Below, piece after piece: positions 1-7,958 of a DNA stretch of 14,901 bases; positions within the stretch are counted from its first letter, which is position 1, and every line of letters begins with the position of its first letter. The notes under the pieces are model-generated. The model saw only the letters and a list, made by a program, of their open reading frames with translations, did not search any database and had not been told where the DNA came from. The DNA comes from an uncultured Alphaproteobacteria bacterium (GTDB taxonomy: Bacteria; Pseudomonadota; Alphaproteobacteria; Rickettsiales; UBA1997), in NCBI GenBank assembly GCA_903959715.1, contig CAJBXX010000188.1, positions 1 through 14,901 on the forward strand. Direction: 5' to 3'. Made by a program: the position numbers and the translations under genes.

Positions 1-789
1 ATTAGAGCATTACAAACTCTAGAGTTGGTCGATTTTATAATCTGCGAAGATACTCGAACCTCAAGTATTTTATTATCTAAATTTGAAATAATAAAGAAGA
101 AATTGTTAATCTATAATGATTTTAGCGATTCTTTGTGTAGAAATAAAATTTTAGAGAAATTAAAAAACGGCAATTCTTTGGCCTTAATTTCTGATGCAGG
201 AACGCCCTTAATTTCTGATCCTGGATATAAATTAATTAATTTTTTACGACAAGAAAACCAAAAAATTATTTGTATCCCCGGCGCTTCTTCGCTTACAGCA
301 TCAATATCTATAAGTGGAATTCCTTGTGATAATTTTTTATTTTTAGGTTTTTTAGCGAGTAGTAAAATTCAAAAACAACAAACTATACAAACATTGCCGT
401 CAAATTATAGTTTTGTATTTTTTGAAGTGGCAAATCGTTTGCATGAAACCTTAGAAATAATAAAAAATAACTTAGAAAATCGCAATATTAGTATCGCTCG
501 CGAGCTTACAAAAATGCACGAGGAAGTCATTTTCGGAAATGTGAATGAAATTCATGAATTTTTTGAAAAAAATCCACAAAAATTGCGTGGAGAATTTGTG
601 GTTATTGTCGAAAAAGCTTCAAAAAATCAAAGTTTTTTTTCTAATGAAGAGATAATTTTTGAAATAGAAAATTCTTTAAAAAAGGGCAAATCGGTGAAGG
701 ATATTTCGCTTGAATTATCGCAAATTTTTGATTTAAATAAAAAGGAAATTTATAAAATTGCGTTAGATTTATCAAAGAATAAAAAATAA
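1..789 (+). CDS. rsmI: RsmI, 16S rRNA (cytidine-1402-2'-O)-methyltransferase, 5'-truncated by window edge
   Basis: RsmI uses S-adenosylmethionine to 2'-O-methylate C1402 of 16S rRNA in the decoding centre of the 30S subunit. The frame is open from base 1. The residues before the TTG at 25 read IRALQTLE and lead into LVDFIICEDTRTSS, the normal 'I-x-LRAL...D-x-I-xCEDTR' segment of the family, so the true start lies upstream of the window and TTG 25 is not the start. About 20-25 N-terminal residues, including the usual ATPIGNL box, are missing. Diagnostic motifs are SDAGTPLISDPGY (about 190-228), FFEVANRLHETLE, an ARELTKMHEE box and RGEFVVIVE. These make up the tetrapyrrole-methylase fold, and a short helical C-terminal domain follows. 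The stop TAA (787-789) is one base from the yraN start, so the pair is almost certainly co-transcribed; rsmI-yraN proximity is common in bacteria. Length and motifs look intact otherwise. Confidence 0.95.
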   Translation: MRALQTLELVDFIICEDTRTSSILLSKFEIIKKKLLIYNDFSDSLCRNKILEKLKNGNSLALISDAGTPLISDPGYKLINFLRQENQKIICIPGASSLTASISISGIPCDNFLFLGFLASSKIQKQQTIQTLPSNYSFVFFEVANRLHETLEIIKNNLENRNISIARELTKMHEEVIFGNVNEIHEFFEKNPQKLRGEFVVIVEKASKNQSFFSNEEIIFEIENSLKKGKSVKDISLELSQIFDLNKKEIYKIALDLSKNKK

Positions 790-790
790 A

Positions 791-1177
791 ATGACAAAAA
801 ATCACAACATAAAAAAACCCATAAAAAAAACTTATCAATTCGGTTATTTAGCAGAAAAATATGCGATGATTTTTTTGTGGCTTAAGGGCTACAAAATATT
901 GGTGCATCGCTATAAATCAAAATTTGGAGAAATTGATATAATCGCCAAGAAAAATAATTTTATAATTTTCGTTGAAGTTAAGGCGAGATATAAGAAAATT
1001 AATGTCGAAAATGTTTTAAATTTTTATCAAATCAATCGCATCAAAACCAGTGCCGAAAATTTTATGGCAAAAAATCAAAGATTACAAAAATGTTATAGAC
1101 GCTTTGATTTTATTGAAGTAAGACCAATTTTTTTATTTATTTTTAGTATAAAACATCGAATTGATTTCATTAGTTGA
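791..1177 (+). CDS. yraN: YraN family (UPF0102) endonuclease-fold protein
   Basis: This is a 128-residue protein of the YraN/UPF0102 family, a small restriction-endonuclease-like fold of unsettled function, thought to act on nucleic acid and often found beside rsmI. Visible family marks, in order, are GYLAEKYAMIFLWLKGYKIL (residues 18-37), then GEIDII (46-51), FVEVKAR (60-66) and RFDFIEV (104-110). E22, D49, E62 and K64 fit the (E)-D-x(n)-E-x-K nuclease core, so the active site looks complete. The ATG is one base after the rsmI stop, which supports this start and translational coupling. The protein ends at a TGA, showing that TGA is a stop in this genome. A basic N-terminal tail (about 15 residues, several Lys) precedes the domain. 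The family assignment is firm; the biochemical role is not known from sequence. Confidence 0.93.
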   Translation: MTKNHNIKKPIKKTYQFGYLAEKYAMIFLWLKGYKILVHRYKSKFGEIDIIAKKNNFIIFVEVKARYKKINVENVLNFYQINRIKTSAENFMAKNQRLQKCYRRFDFIEVRPIFLFIFSIKHRIDFIS

Positions 1178-1214
1178 AATTTAGAAATCGAAGTTTACTA
1201 TATCTAAATAAGAA

Positions 1215-1227
1215 GCTAAAATTTAGC
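1215..1227 (+). promoter_or_regulatory. Short perfect inverted repeat between yraN and infC
   Basis: GCTAAA-A-TTTAGC is a 6-bp inverted repeat with a one-base centre, followed by a T-rich stretch (atattttatt). It lies 28 bases before the infC start in the 77-base gap after yraN. It could be a weak terminator for the rsmI-yraN transcript, or a binding site or leader hairpin for infC. The stem is too short and tight to choose between them. Confidence 0.25.
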
Positions 1228-1254
1228 ATATTTTATTAACAATTTATCTATCTC

Positions 1255-1797
1255 GTGAAACCAACAAACAATAATAATAACGCTCAAGCACATAATAATT
1301 ATTTTAAAATTAATGAACAAATCAAGGCTAAAGAGGTTAGGGTAATCGATAGCCAAGGTCAAATGATGGGCGTTATGACGGTTGCCGAGGGTATAAAAAA
1401 AGCTCAAGAATTTGATTTAGATTTAATTGAAGTATCGCCAAATGCTAATCCGCCAGTTTGCAAAATTTCAAATTTCGGAAAAATGAAATATGAAATTCAA
1501 AAAAAAGCTGCCGACGCTAAGAAAAAACAAAAAGTGGTTGAATTAAAAGAGATAAAAATGACAATCAACATTGGCAAAGGAGACTACGATACCAAGATTC
1601 GTCACACTTTAGAGTTTATCGAAAAAGGCAACAAAGTTAAGGTTAGTATTAAAATGAAAGGTCGCGAAATTACGCATCGAGATTTGGCTGAAAAAATGAT
1701 GCAAGATATCATTAATGACACATCGATTTTTGCAAAACCAGAGGTGAATCCTAGGCTAGAGGGAATGCAAATGGTCGTAATTTTAATAAAAAAATAA
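1255..1797 (+). CDS. infC: Translation initiation factor IF-3
   Basis: IF-3 binds the 30S subunit, keeps it apart from the 50S and proofreads the start codon-initiator tRNA match. The 180-residue product has both domains. The N-domain begins at NYFKINEQIKAKEVRVID and runs through DLIEVSPNANPPVCKISNFG. The lysine-rich linker helix spans about residues 82-98. The C-domain has KEIKMTINIGKGDYDTK, KGNKVKVSIKMKGREITH and the ending MVVILIKK. KISNFGKMKYEIQKK fits the family signature. The start is GTG at 1255; the frame is closed upstream by a TAA at 1237-1239 and the only other conceivable start is ATC at 1246. Rare initiation codons are a known trait of infC because IF-3 discriminates against them and so represses its own synthesis. 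No Shine-Dalgarno is seen. rpmI and rplT, which follow infC in many bacteria, are absent; gdh starts 12 bases downstream. Confidence 0.97.
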   Translation: MKPTNNNNNAQAHNNYFKINEQIKAKEVRVIDSQGQMMGVMTVAEGIKKAQEFDLDLIEVSPNANPPVCKISNFGKMKYEIQKKAADAKKKQKVVELKEIKMTINIGKGDYDTKIRHTLEFIEKGNKVKVSIKMKGREITHRDLAEKMMQDIINDTSIFAKPEVNPRLEGMQMVVILIKK

Positions 1798-1809
1798 AAT
1801 ATTCAATAT

Positions 1810-4800
1810 ATGCAAAATTTAATTAAACAAATTGTTGAATTTTCAAAAAAATTAAATTCTCAAGAAATTTCTGAAAATAATTTTGAATTATTTATTAAAG
1901 AATTTTATCACGAAAATAAATTAGTCGATTTTGAAAATTATTCGATGGAAGCCTTATACAACCTTGCTCTATCCGCTTTTAAATTTTTAAATTTTGAAAG
2001 AAAAAACGGCTTTAATGTTAGAATTTATAATCCGCAAAAAGCGCAAGAAAATTTTGAAAGCTCTTACACTATTATCGAAATAATCAATGACGACATGCCT
2101 TTCTTAGTTGATTCAACCGTGGCTTTTCTTGATAAGCAAGGTATAAAAATCAACAACATAATTCACCCCGTTTTAAATGTTAATCGCGATAAATCTGGAA
2201 AATTAATTGAAATTTCCAACTCTACAGGCTCTAAGTTAGAATCGCTTATTCAATTACACATTGACAAAATTGCCAATCAATCCGAAATCAATATTTTGAA
2301 AGAAATTATTTGCAAAATTATTGAAACCGTTGGCTTAGTGGTTGAAGATTTTGACAAGATGAAAGATTTGGTAAAAAAATCACTTTCGCAAATTGATAAT
2401 GCTAAAAAAATTGTTAAAAATTCTAAAGAAATTGATGAATTAAAAGAGTTTTTGAATTGGATTTTAGCTGGTAATTTCGTGCTTTTAGGGGCTAAAGAAT
2501 TTGACATAAAATCGAACCAAGAAAACAATTTTTCTTTATTTGAAATTGCGGGTTCGGGCTCTGGTGTCTTTAGGTCGACTCACAAAGATTTCTGCCCCGA
2601 AGTAGTTAATTCATCGCCCGAAGAAGTCGGCGATTCGGTGCATAATCCGTTCGTAATTGAAGTAATAAAATCGCGTTATCGCTCTAAGATTCACCGCTCA
2701 ACTAATGCCGAAAGAATTAGGGTTCAAAAAATTTCTCCCGAAGGCAAAGTAATTGGAGAATTTCGCTTCGTTGGTTTATTCACTTCTTCGGTTTATTTTT
2801 CTAGTATTTTTTCGATTCCTTTGTTAAAAAATAAAATTACAAATGTAATCGAAGCCTCTGATTACATCAAGGGAAGCCATAATTACAAAGATTTAATTTC
2901 AATTCTCGAATCTTATCCGCGTGACGAATTATTTCAAATTAGCGAAGCTGATTTATTAAAAAATGCCACGGGAATTGTCTCGATTGCTGGGCGTTCGATC
3001 GTTAAATTTTTTGCTCGCAAGGATAAATTTAATCGCTTCGTTAGTTGTTTGATTTTCACCCCGCGCGACAGAAGTAACTCAGAAATGCGTGAAAAAATCA
3101 AAGCATTTTTATGCGAAGTTTTTCATGGCGAAGTCGCCGATTCTTTTGTACAAATTACTGAATCAAACCTAATTCGCTTTCATTTGATAATCCGCACCAA
3201 TCAAGGGATTCCAAAGTTTGATGAAAATTTTATTGAACATGAAATTATTAAAATGACAAAAATTTGGAGCGATGAATTAATCGATGCCATCAAAGAAAAA
3301 TTTGCCGATGAAAAAAGAATTTTATTGCATGCAAAATATAAAAATTCATTTTCGGTGAGCTATGTTAATCGCTTTGATGCCAAGGTTGCGAGCGATGATA
3401 TTGAATTTATTGAAAATAGTTTTGATAAAAATTTACCAATTTTTAATCTTTACAAAAACTCTGATTTACTCGATAAAGAGACTGCGGAATTGAAAATTTA
3501 TTCGCCACATCAAGAAATAATTCTTTCTTCGATAATGCCAATTCTGGAAAGTTTTGGATTTAATGTTATCAAAGAGCATACTTACGCAATCAATGTTGAA
3601 GAGGATTTAAAAAATCGTTCAATTAAAAAAGCTTGGATTCATTATTTTCATTTAAATCTTTCAAAAAATGGTGGCGAATTAACCGAAAAAATTAAAGAAA
3701 ATTTTGAAACTGCCATCGATTTAATTTGGAAAAATGTCACAAAAATTGGTGCTTTAAACAAGCTTTTAATTGCCTGCAATCTTGATTGGAAGCAGATTTT
3801 TATGTTGCGTGGATATGTTAAATATCTTTATCAAGCAGGTTTTAGATTCAATCAAAATATTATCGCAGATTGCTTCGTTCGTAATCCGCAATTTGGTAAT
3901 TTTTTAGTCGAATTATTTGAGACAAAATTTGATCCTAATTTAAAAATCTCACATGAACAAAGGCAAAATAAAATTGATGAAATTATCAAAAAAATTAATG
4001 AAAATTTAACTAAAATTAAAGATGTTTCCGATGATGCCATAATTCGTCGCTTCCTTGGGGTTGTAAACGCTACGCTACGAACAAATTATTATCAACTCGA
4101 TAATTTTCAGCAATTTAAAGGCTATGTTTCCTTCAAATTTGATTGCAAAAAAGTACCAAATTTGCCATTGCCACTTCCACATGCCGAAATTTTTGTTTAT
4201 TCGCCGAAGGTTGAGGCTATTCATTTAAGGGGTGGTAAAGTCGCTCGCGGTGGTTTGCGTTGGTCCGATCGTCAAGAAGATTTTAGAACCGAAGTTTTGG
4301 GTTTGATGAAAGCACAAATGACAAAAAACGCGGTGATTGTGCCCGTAGGCTCCAAAGGCGGATTTGTAATAAAATCTGATACTTCCAAAATGTCGCGTGA
4401 TGAACTTCAACAAGAAGGAATTTCTTGTTATAAAACTTTTTTACGCGGACTCTTAGACATCACCGACAATGTGATTGATGGCAAGGTTGAGCATCCGCAC
4501 AATGTTATTATGCATGACGCCCCAGACCCTTATTTAGTTGTTGCGGCCGATAAAGGAACGGCAACTTTTTCTGATACCGCTAACGGAATTTCGCAAGAAT
4601 ATAATTTTTGGCTTGGCGACGCTTTCGCTTCAGGTGGTTCGGTTGGTTATGATCATAAAAAAATGGGAATCACCGCCAAAGGTGCGTGGATCTCAGTGAT
4701 GCGACACTTTAAAGAATGCGGAGTTGATTCGCAAACGCAAGATTTTACTTGCGTTGGAATTGGTGATTTGGCGGGCGATGTTTTTGGTAACGGCATGTTG

Positions 4801-6642
4801 CTTTCTAAGCATATCAAATTGGTTGCGGCATTTAATCATCTTCATATTTTTCTTGACCCAAATCCCGATTCGCAAAAATCTTTTAAAGAACGCGAAAGAA
4901 TGTTTAATTTGCCAAGATCAACTTGGATGGATTACGATAAATCCTTGATTTCCAAGGGTGGTGGCATCTTTGAAAGAAGCGCTAAATCGATAAAAATTTC
5001 ACCAGAAATTCAAGAAATTTTAAAAATTTCTGAAGATGAATTATCGCCAACCGATTTAATGCGTTCAATTTTAAAAGCTCCCGTCGATTTATTGTGGAAT
5101 GGTGGAATTGGCACTTATGTCAAAGCTCAAGATGAAGCAAATCAGGATGTCGGCGACAAAGCTAATGATTTACTGCGTATTAACGGCAATGAGTTAAGAT
5201 GTAAAGTTGTCGGCGAGGGCGGTAATCTTGGATTTACTCAAAAAGGTCGCATTGAATTCGCTCGCAATTCTGGTAGAATTAACACCGATGCCATGGATAA
5301 TTCGGCAGGAGTTGATTGCTCTGACCATGAAGTAAATATCAAAATCGCTTTAATTTCGGCGATGAAAAGTAAAAAAATTAATCTCGAAGAACGCAATAAA
5401 ATGCTTGAAGCGATGACCGATGATGTTTCGGCTTTGGTTTTAAGCGATAATCGTTTGCAAACTCAAGCGATATCAATTGCTCAAAGCTTAGGCGCATCTT
5501 CACTTGGCGATCAATCGCAATTTTTGGATAATCTAGAAAAAAGTGGCTTGTTAAATCGTGCTATTGAATTTTTACCAAATCGCAAAGAAATTGATAAACT
5601 TCAAATTGAGCAAAAAGGTTTAACTCGCCCCGAATTGTGCGTTATGTTGGCATATTCCAAAATGGATATTTATAACAAAATTTTAGCTTCCGATTTGGTG
5701 AAAGATAAATATTTTGAAAATGAGTTATTGGCATATTTTCCAAAATTAATGCAAGAAAAATTAAGTGCCGAAATCTTGAGCCATCAGCTTCGCAATGAAA
5801 TTATCGCCACACAAATTACAAATTTTGTTGTCAACAGAATTGGCATCACTTTTATCAATCAAATTTGTCAGGATAGTGGTTTTTCTTTAGTTGAAGTGGT
5901 TAAGAATTTCATTATCGCTTGCGATTCATTTAGAATTCGTGAGATTTGGCAACAAGTTGAAAATCTTGACAAAGAAGTTCCTTTGGAAATTCAAATGCAA
6001 ATGTTTTTGAGTGCCAACAAATTAATTGAGCGTTCGGTTTTATGGCTTTTACGCAATCAAATCAAGGGCTCTTTAGATGAAATTGTTGCAAGATTTCAAA
6101 AAATTGCCGATGAATTATTAAGTTTATTACCAACTGTTTTGGCAAAAGCTTCGCATGAATCTTTCACAAGAAAAATCGAACGATATTGCATAAATAAAGT
6201 TGATCGAAAATTATCAGAACGCATCGCTTCGATTGATCCCGTCGCCTCGGCTTTTGATATTGCGGAAATTGCTTTGGCAACAAAATTTGACATCAAAACT
6301 ATTGCCGAAATTTATTTTGCAGTCGGCACTAGATTTTCTTTAAAATGGCTTAGAAGTAGGCTTAACAAGATTATTTTAAATAATCATTGGCAAAAACTTT
6401 CGAGCAAAACTGTGCTTGAGGATTTATATTCTTATCAAATGCGTTTGGCGAAAGAGATTGCAGAATTTGGTTTAAAAAATAAAAATAAATCGGCGGAAAA
6501 TTTAATCGCAGATTGGTCAAAAAATTCAATTTTCTTAATAGAAAGATTTGACAATTTTATTTTAGAGTTGAAGAATGAACAAAATCCAGATTTGTCGATG
6601 TTTGTTGTGGCTTTAAATCGCATCAAACCTTTGGTGAATTAG
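1810..6642 (+). CDS. gdhB: NAD-specific glutamate dehydrogenase, large (180-kDa) class
   Basis: This cytoplasmic enzyme oxidatively deaminates L-glutamate to 2-oxoglutarate and ammonium with NAD+, feeding the TCA cycle. At 1,610 residues it has the length of the large GDH class found in Streptomyces, Pseudomonas and alphaproteobacteria including Rickettsia. The N-terminal part contains ACT-like regulatory segments, including NDDMPFLVDSTVAF and the following GIKINNIIHPVLNVNRD. The catalytic core begins near residue 800 with RGGLRWSDRQEDFRTEVLGL (813-832), then KNAVIVPVGSKGGFV with the expected substrate/catalytic lysine K849. The nucleotide-binding segment VGIGDLAGDVFGNG is at about 982-995, and the conserved EGGNLGFTQKGRIEFA and NTDAMDNSAGVDCSDHEVN follow. 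A long helical C-terminal region closes the protein. No frameshift or internal stop is seen. It starts 12 bases after infC with no Shine-Dalgarno, so the two may share a transcript. It is the only glutamate enzyme in the window, and its NADH could feed the transhydrogenase encoded just downstream. The gdhB symbol is used loosely. Confidence 0.97.
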   Translation: MQNLIKQIVEFSKKLNSQEISENNFELFIKEFYHENKLVDFENYSMEALYNLALSAFKFLNFERKNGFNVRIYNPQKAQENFESSYTIIEIINDDMPFLVDSTVAFLDKQGIKINNIIHPVLNVNRDKSGKLIEISNSTGSKLESLIQLHIDKIANQSEINILKEIICKIIETVGLVVEDFDKMKDLVKKSLSQIDNAKKIVKNSKEIDELKEFLNWILAGNFVLLGAKEFDIKSNQENNFSLFEIAGSGSGVFRSTHKDFCPEVVNSSPEEVGDSVHNPFVIEVIKSRYRSKIHRSTNAERIRVQKISPEGKVIGEFRFVGLFTSSVYFSSIFSIPLLKNKITNVIEASDYIKGSHNYKDLISILESYPRDELFQISEADLLKNATGIVSIAGRSIVKFFARKDKFNRFVSCLIFTPRDRSNSEMREKIKAFLCEVFHGEVADSFVQITESNLIRFHLIIRTNQGIPKFDENFIEHEIIKMTKIWSDELIDAIKEKFADEKRILLHAKYKNSFSVSYVNRFDAKVASDDIEFIENSFDKNLPIFNLYKNSDLLDKETAELKIYSPHQEIILSSIMPILESFGFNVIKEHTYAINVEEDLKNRSIKKAWIHYFHLNLSKNGGELTEKIKENFETAIDLIWKNVTKIGALNKLLIACNLDWKQIFMLRGYVKYLYQAGFRFNQNIIADCFVRNPQFGNFLVELFETKFDPNLKISHEQRQNKIDEIIKKINENLTKIKDVSDDAIIRRFLGVVNATLRTNYYQLDNFQQFKGYVSFKFDCKKVPNLPLPLPHAEIFVYSPKVEAIHLRGGKVARGGLRWSDRQEDFRTEVLGLMKAQMTKNAVIVPVGSKGGFVIKSDTSKMSRDELQQEGISCYKTFLRGLLDITDNVIDGKVEHPHNVIMHDAPDPYLVVAADKGTATFSDTANGISQEYNFWLGDAFASGGSVGYDHKKMGITAKGAWISVMRHFKECGVDSQTQDFTCVGIGDLAGDVFGNGMLLSKHIKLVAAFNHLHIFLDPNPDSQKSFKERERMFNLPRSTWMDYDKSLISKGGGIFERSAKSIKISPEIQEILKISEDELSPTDLMRSILKAPVDLLWNGGIGTYVKAQDEANQDVGDKANDLLRINGNELRCKVVGEGGNLGFTQKGRIEFARNSGRINTDAMDNSAGVDCSDHEVNIKIALISAMKSKKINLEERNKMLEAMTDDVSALVLSDNRLQTQAISIAQSLGASSLGDQSQFLDNLEKSGLLNRAIEFLPNRKEIDKLQIEQKGLTRPELCVMLAYSKMDIYNKILASDLVKDKYFENELLAYFPKLMQEKLSAEILSHQLRNEIIATQITNFVVNRIGITFINQICQDSGFSLVEVVKNFIIACDSFRIREIWQQVENLDKEVPLEIQMQMFLSANKLIERSVLWLLRNQIKGSLDEIVARFQKIADELLSLLPTVLAKASHESFTRKIERYCINKVDRKLSERIASIDPVASAFDIAEIALATKFDIKTIAEIYFAVGTRFSLKWLRSRLNKIILNNHWQKLSSKTVLEDLYSYQMRLAKEIAEFGLKNKNKSAENLIADWSKNSIFLIERFDNFILELKNEQNPDLSMFVVALNRIKPLVN

Positions 6643-6647
6643 TTTTT

Positions 6648-6761
6648 AATTGTAAAATGCGTTCGTGGCGGAATTGGTATACGCGTAACGTTGAGGTCGT
6701 TATGGGGTAAAACCCGTGGAAGTTCAAGTCTTCTCGAACGCACCATTTTACAATTTTTTTT
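6648..6761 (+). terminator. Inverted repeat flanking tRNA-Leu, with T-run: terminator or extended pre-tRNA stem
   Basis: AATTGTAAAAT (6648-6658) directly before the tRNA is perfectly complementary to ATTTTACAATT (6745-6755) directly after it. The second arm includes the last A of the encoded CCA and runs into eight T (6754-6761). In the primary transcript this would extend the 7-bp acceptor stem by 11 bp across a 3-nt bulge (the discriminator A plus the two C of CCA), ending in a U-run as in an intrinsic terminator. It may end the gdh-tRNA transcript or guide 5'/3' processing. The complementarity is seen directly; the role is inferred. Confidence 0.5.
6659..6745 (+). tRNA. tRNA-Leu (anticodon GAG), CCA encoded
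   Basis: This is an 87-nt class II tRNA. The acceptor stem GCGTTCG (6659-6665) pairs with CGAACGC (6735-6741). The discriminator A and an encoded CCA follow. The anticodon stem TAACG/CGTTA encloses the loop TTGAGGT, giving anticodon GAG, which reads CUU/CUC leucine codons. A long variable arm with GGG/CCC stem (GGGGTAAAACCCG) and the T-arm with loop TTCAAGT confirm tRNA-Leu. The D-arm has the usual AATTGGTA. All stems pair well and it appears functional. It starts 16 bases after the gdh stop and may be read through from that gene. Confidence 0.98.
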
Positions 6762-6811
6762 GAATATAATTATTATAAAATATTTCATAAATCATAACAA
6801 ATTTTGCGAAA

Positions 6812-6817
6812 TATAAT
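6812..6817 (+). promoter_or_regulatory. Candidate -10 box for pntAA-ftsZ
   Basis: A perfect TATAAT lies 24 bases before the pntAA ATG, in the 96-base gap after tRNA-Leu, and would give a leader of about 18 nt. No good -35 is seen at the right distance. A second TATAAT (6765-6770) lies just after the tRNA T-run. The local A+T content makes chance matches likely, so this is a weak call. Confidence 0.3.
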
Positions 6818-6841
6818 TAAAGCATAAATAATTTAAAAAAC

Positions 6842-7957
6842 ATGAAACTTCTTGCTCTTAAAGAAAATAATCCCAGTGAAAAACGAGTGGCGTTAACGCC
6901 CGATGTTATTACAAAATATCAAAAATTTGGATTAGAAATTTTTGTCGAAAGCGAAGCCGGAAAGGAATGCAATTTTTCTGACGCAGATTATGAAAAAAAC
7001 GGTGCTAAAATTGTTAAAAATATCAATGAAATATTGCCAGAAATTGATATTGTAATTGCTGTTCAACGCCATGATTTTGATTATACAAAACTTAAGCCAA
7101 ATGCTGTTTTTCTAGCGTTGCTTAATCCATATTTTCAAAAAGAAGTTGTAAAAAAACTAGCAAATTTTGAAATAAATGCTTTTGCTCTAGAGTTGCTTCC
7201 ACGAATCACCCGTGCCCAATCTATGGATATTTTATCTTCACAAAGTAATTTAGCGGGATATCGAGCTGTTATCGATGCGGTCTACGAGCTCAACAAGTCA
7301 GTGCCGATGATGATCACTTCGGCGGGCACAATTTCGGCAACAAAATTTTTGATTCTTGGAGCCGGGGTCGCTGGATTACAAGCTATCGCCACCGCTAAAA
7401 GAATTGGCGCTATCGTTTCAGCTTTTGATGTTCGTGCTTCGGCGAAAGAGCAAGTTCAAAGTTTGGGGGCAAAATTTGTTGAAGTTAAAACTGATGAAAA
7501 AACAGATGGCGTTTATGCTCAAGAAATGAGCGAAGAATATAAAATTAAACAACAACAACTTTTAGAAGAAACCATCAAAAACCAAGATGTTGTAATTTCA
7601 ACGGCATTAATTCCCGGAAAAAAAGCTCCAATTTTAATCACTGAAAAAATGGTAAATTCGATGAAGCCAAATTCGATAATTGTCGATTTATCGGCGGTGA
7701 ATGGTGGCAATTGTGAACTTACCAAGTCTAATCAGGTCGTTATTCACAATGATATAAAAATTATTGGTTATGAAAATTATCCAAGTCGCATCGCTTTGGA
7801 CGCAAGTAAATTTTTTGCAAAAAATATTTTAAATTTTGTTGAGCTTTTAATTGAAAAAGATAAAAAATCTATCTTAATAAATAGAGAAGATGAAATTATC
7901 AAAGCAACATTAATTTGTGCCGACAAAAATATTATCAACGAAAACTTTGTAAATTAA
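6842..7957 (+). CDS. pntAA: NAD(P) transhydrogenase subunit alpha part 1 (domain I)
   Basis: This is the soluble NAD(H)-binding subunit of the proton-translocating transhydrogenase, which reduces NADP+ with NADH using the proton gradient. Its 371 residues match the split PntAA of alphaproteobacteria such as Rhodospirillum (about 384), not the fused PntA of E. coli. It opens with [17 protein letters not shown]. The RQD-loop segment [20 protein letters not shown] carries R121, Q126, D129 and S132. The Rossmann motif [18 protein letters not shown] begins at 173, the mobile-loop segment follows ([13 protein letters not shown], residues 228-240), and [14 protein letters not shown] and [14 protein letters not shown] come next. 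Alanine dehydrogenase is related but lacks this mobile-loop region. The membrane partners pntAB and pntB, normally directly downstream, are not here; ftsZ begins one base after the stop. The enzyme would therefore need partners encoded elsewhere. Confidence 0.93.
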   Translation: MKLLALKENNPSEKRVALTPDVITKYQKFGLEIFVESEAGKECNFSDADYEKNGAKIVKNINEILPEIDIVIAVQRHDFDYTKLKPNAVFLALLNPYFQKEVVKKLANFEINAFALELLPRITRAQSMDILSSQSNLAGYRAVIDAVYELNKSVPMMITSAGTISATKFLILGAGVAGLQAIATAKRIGAIVSAFDVRASAKEQVQSLGAKFVEVKTDEKTDGVYAQEMSEEYKIKQQQLLEETIKNQDVVISTALIPGKKAPILITEKMVNSMKPNSIIVDLSAVNGGNCELTKSNQVVIHNDIKIIGYENYPSRIALDASKFFAKNILNFVELLIEKDKKSILINREDEIIKATLICADKNIINENFVN

Positions 7958-7958
7958 A

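Noticed and set aside
25..30. TTG at 25 as the start of rsmI
   Set aside because: The preceding in-frame residues IRALQTLE match the family, so the gene simply enters from outside the window.
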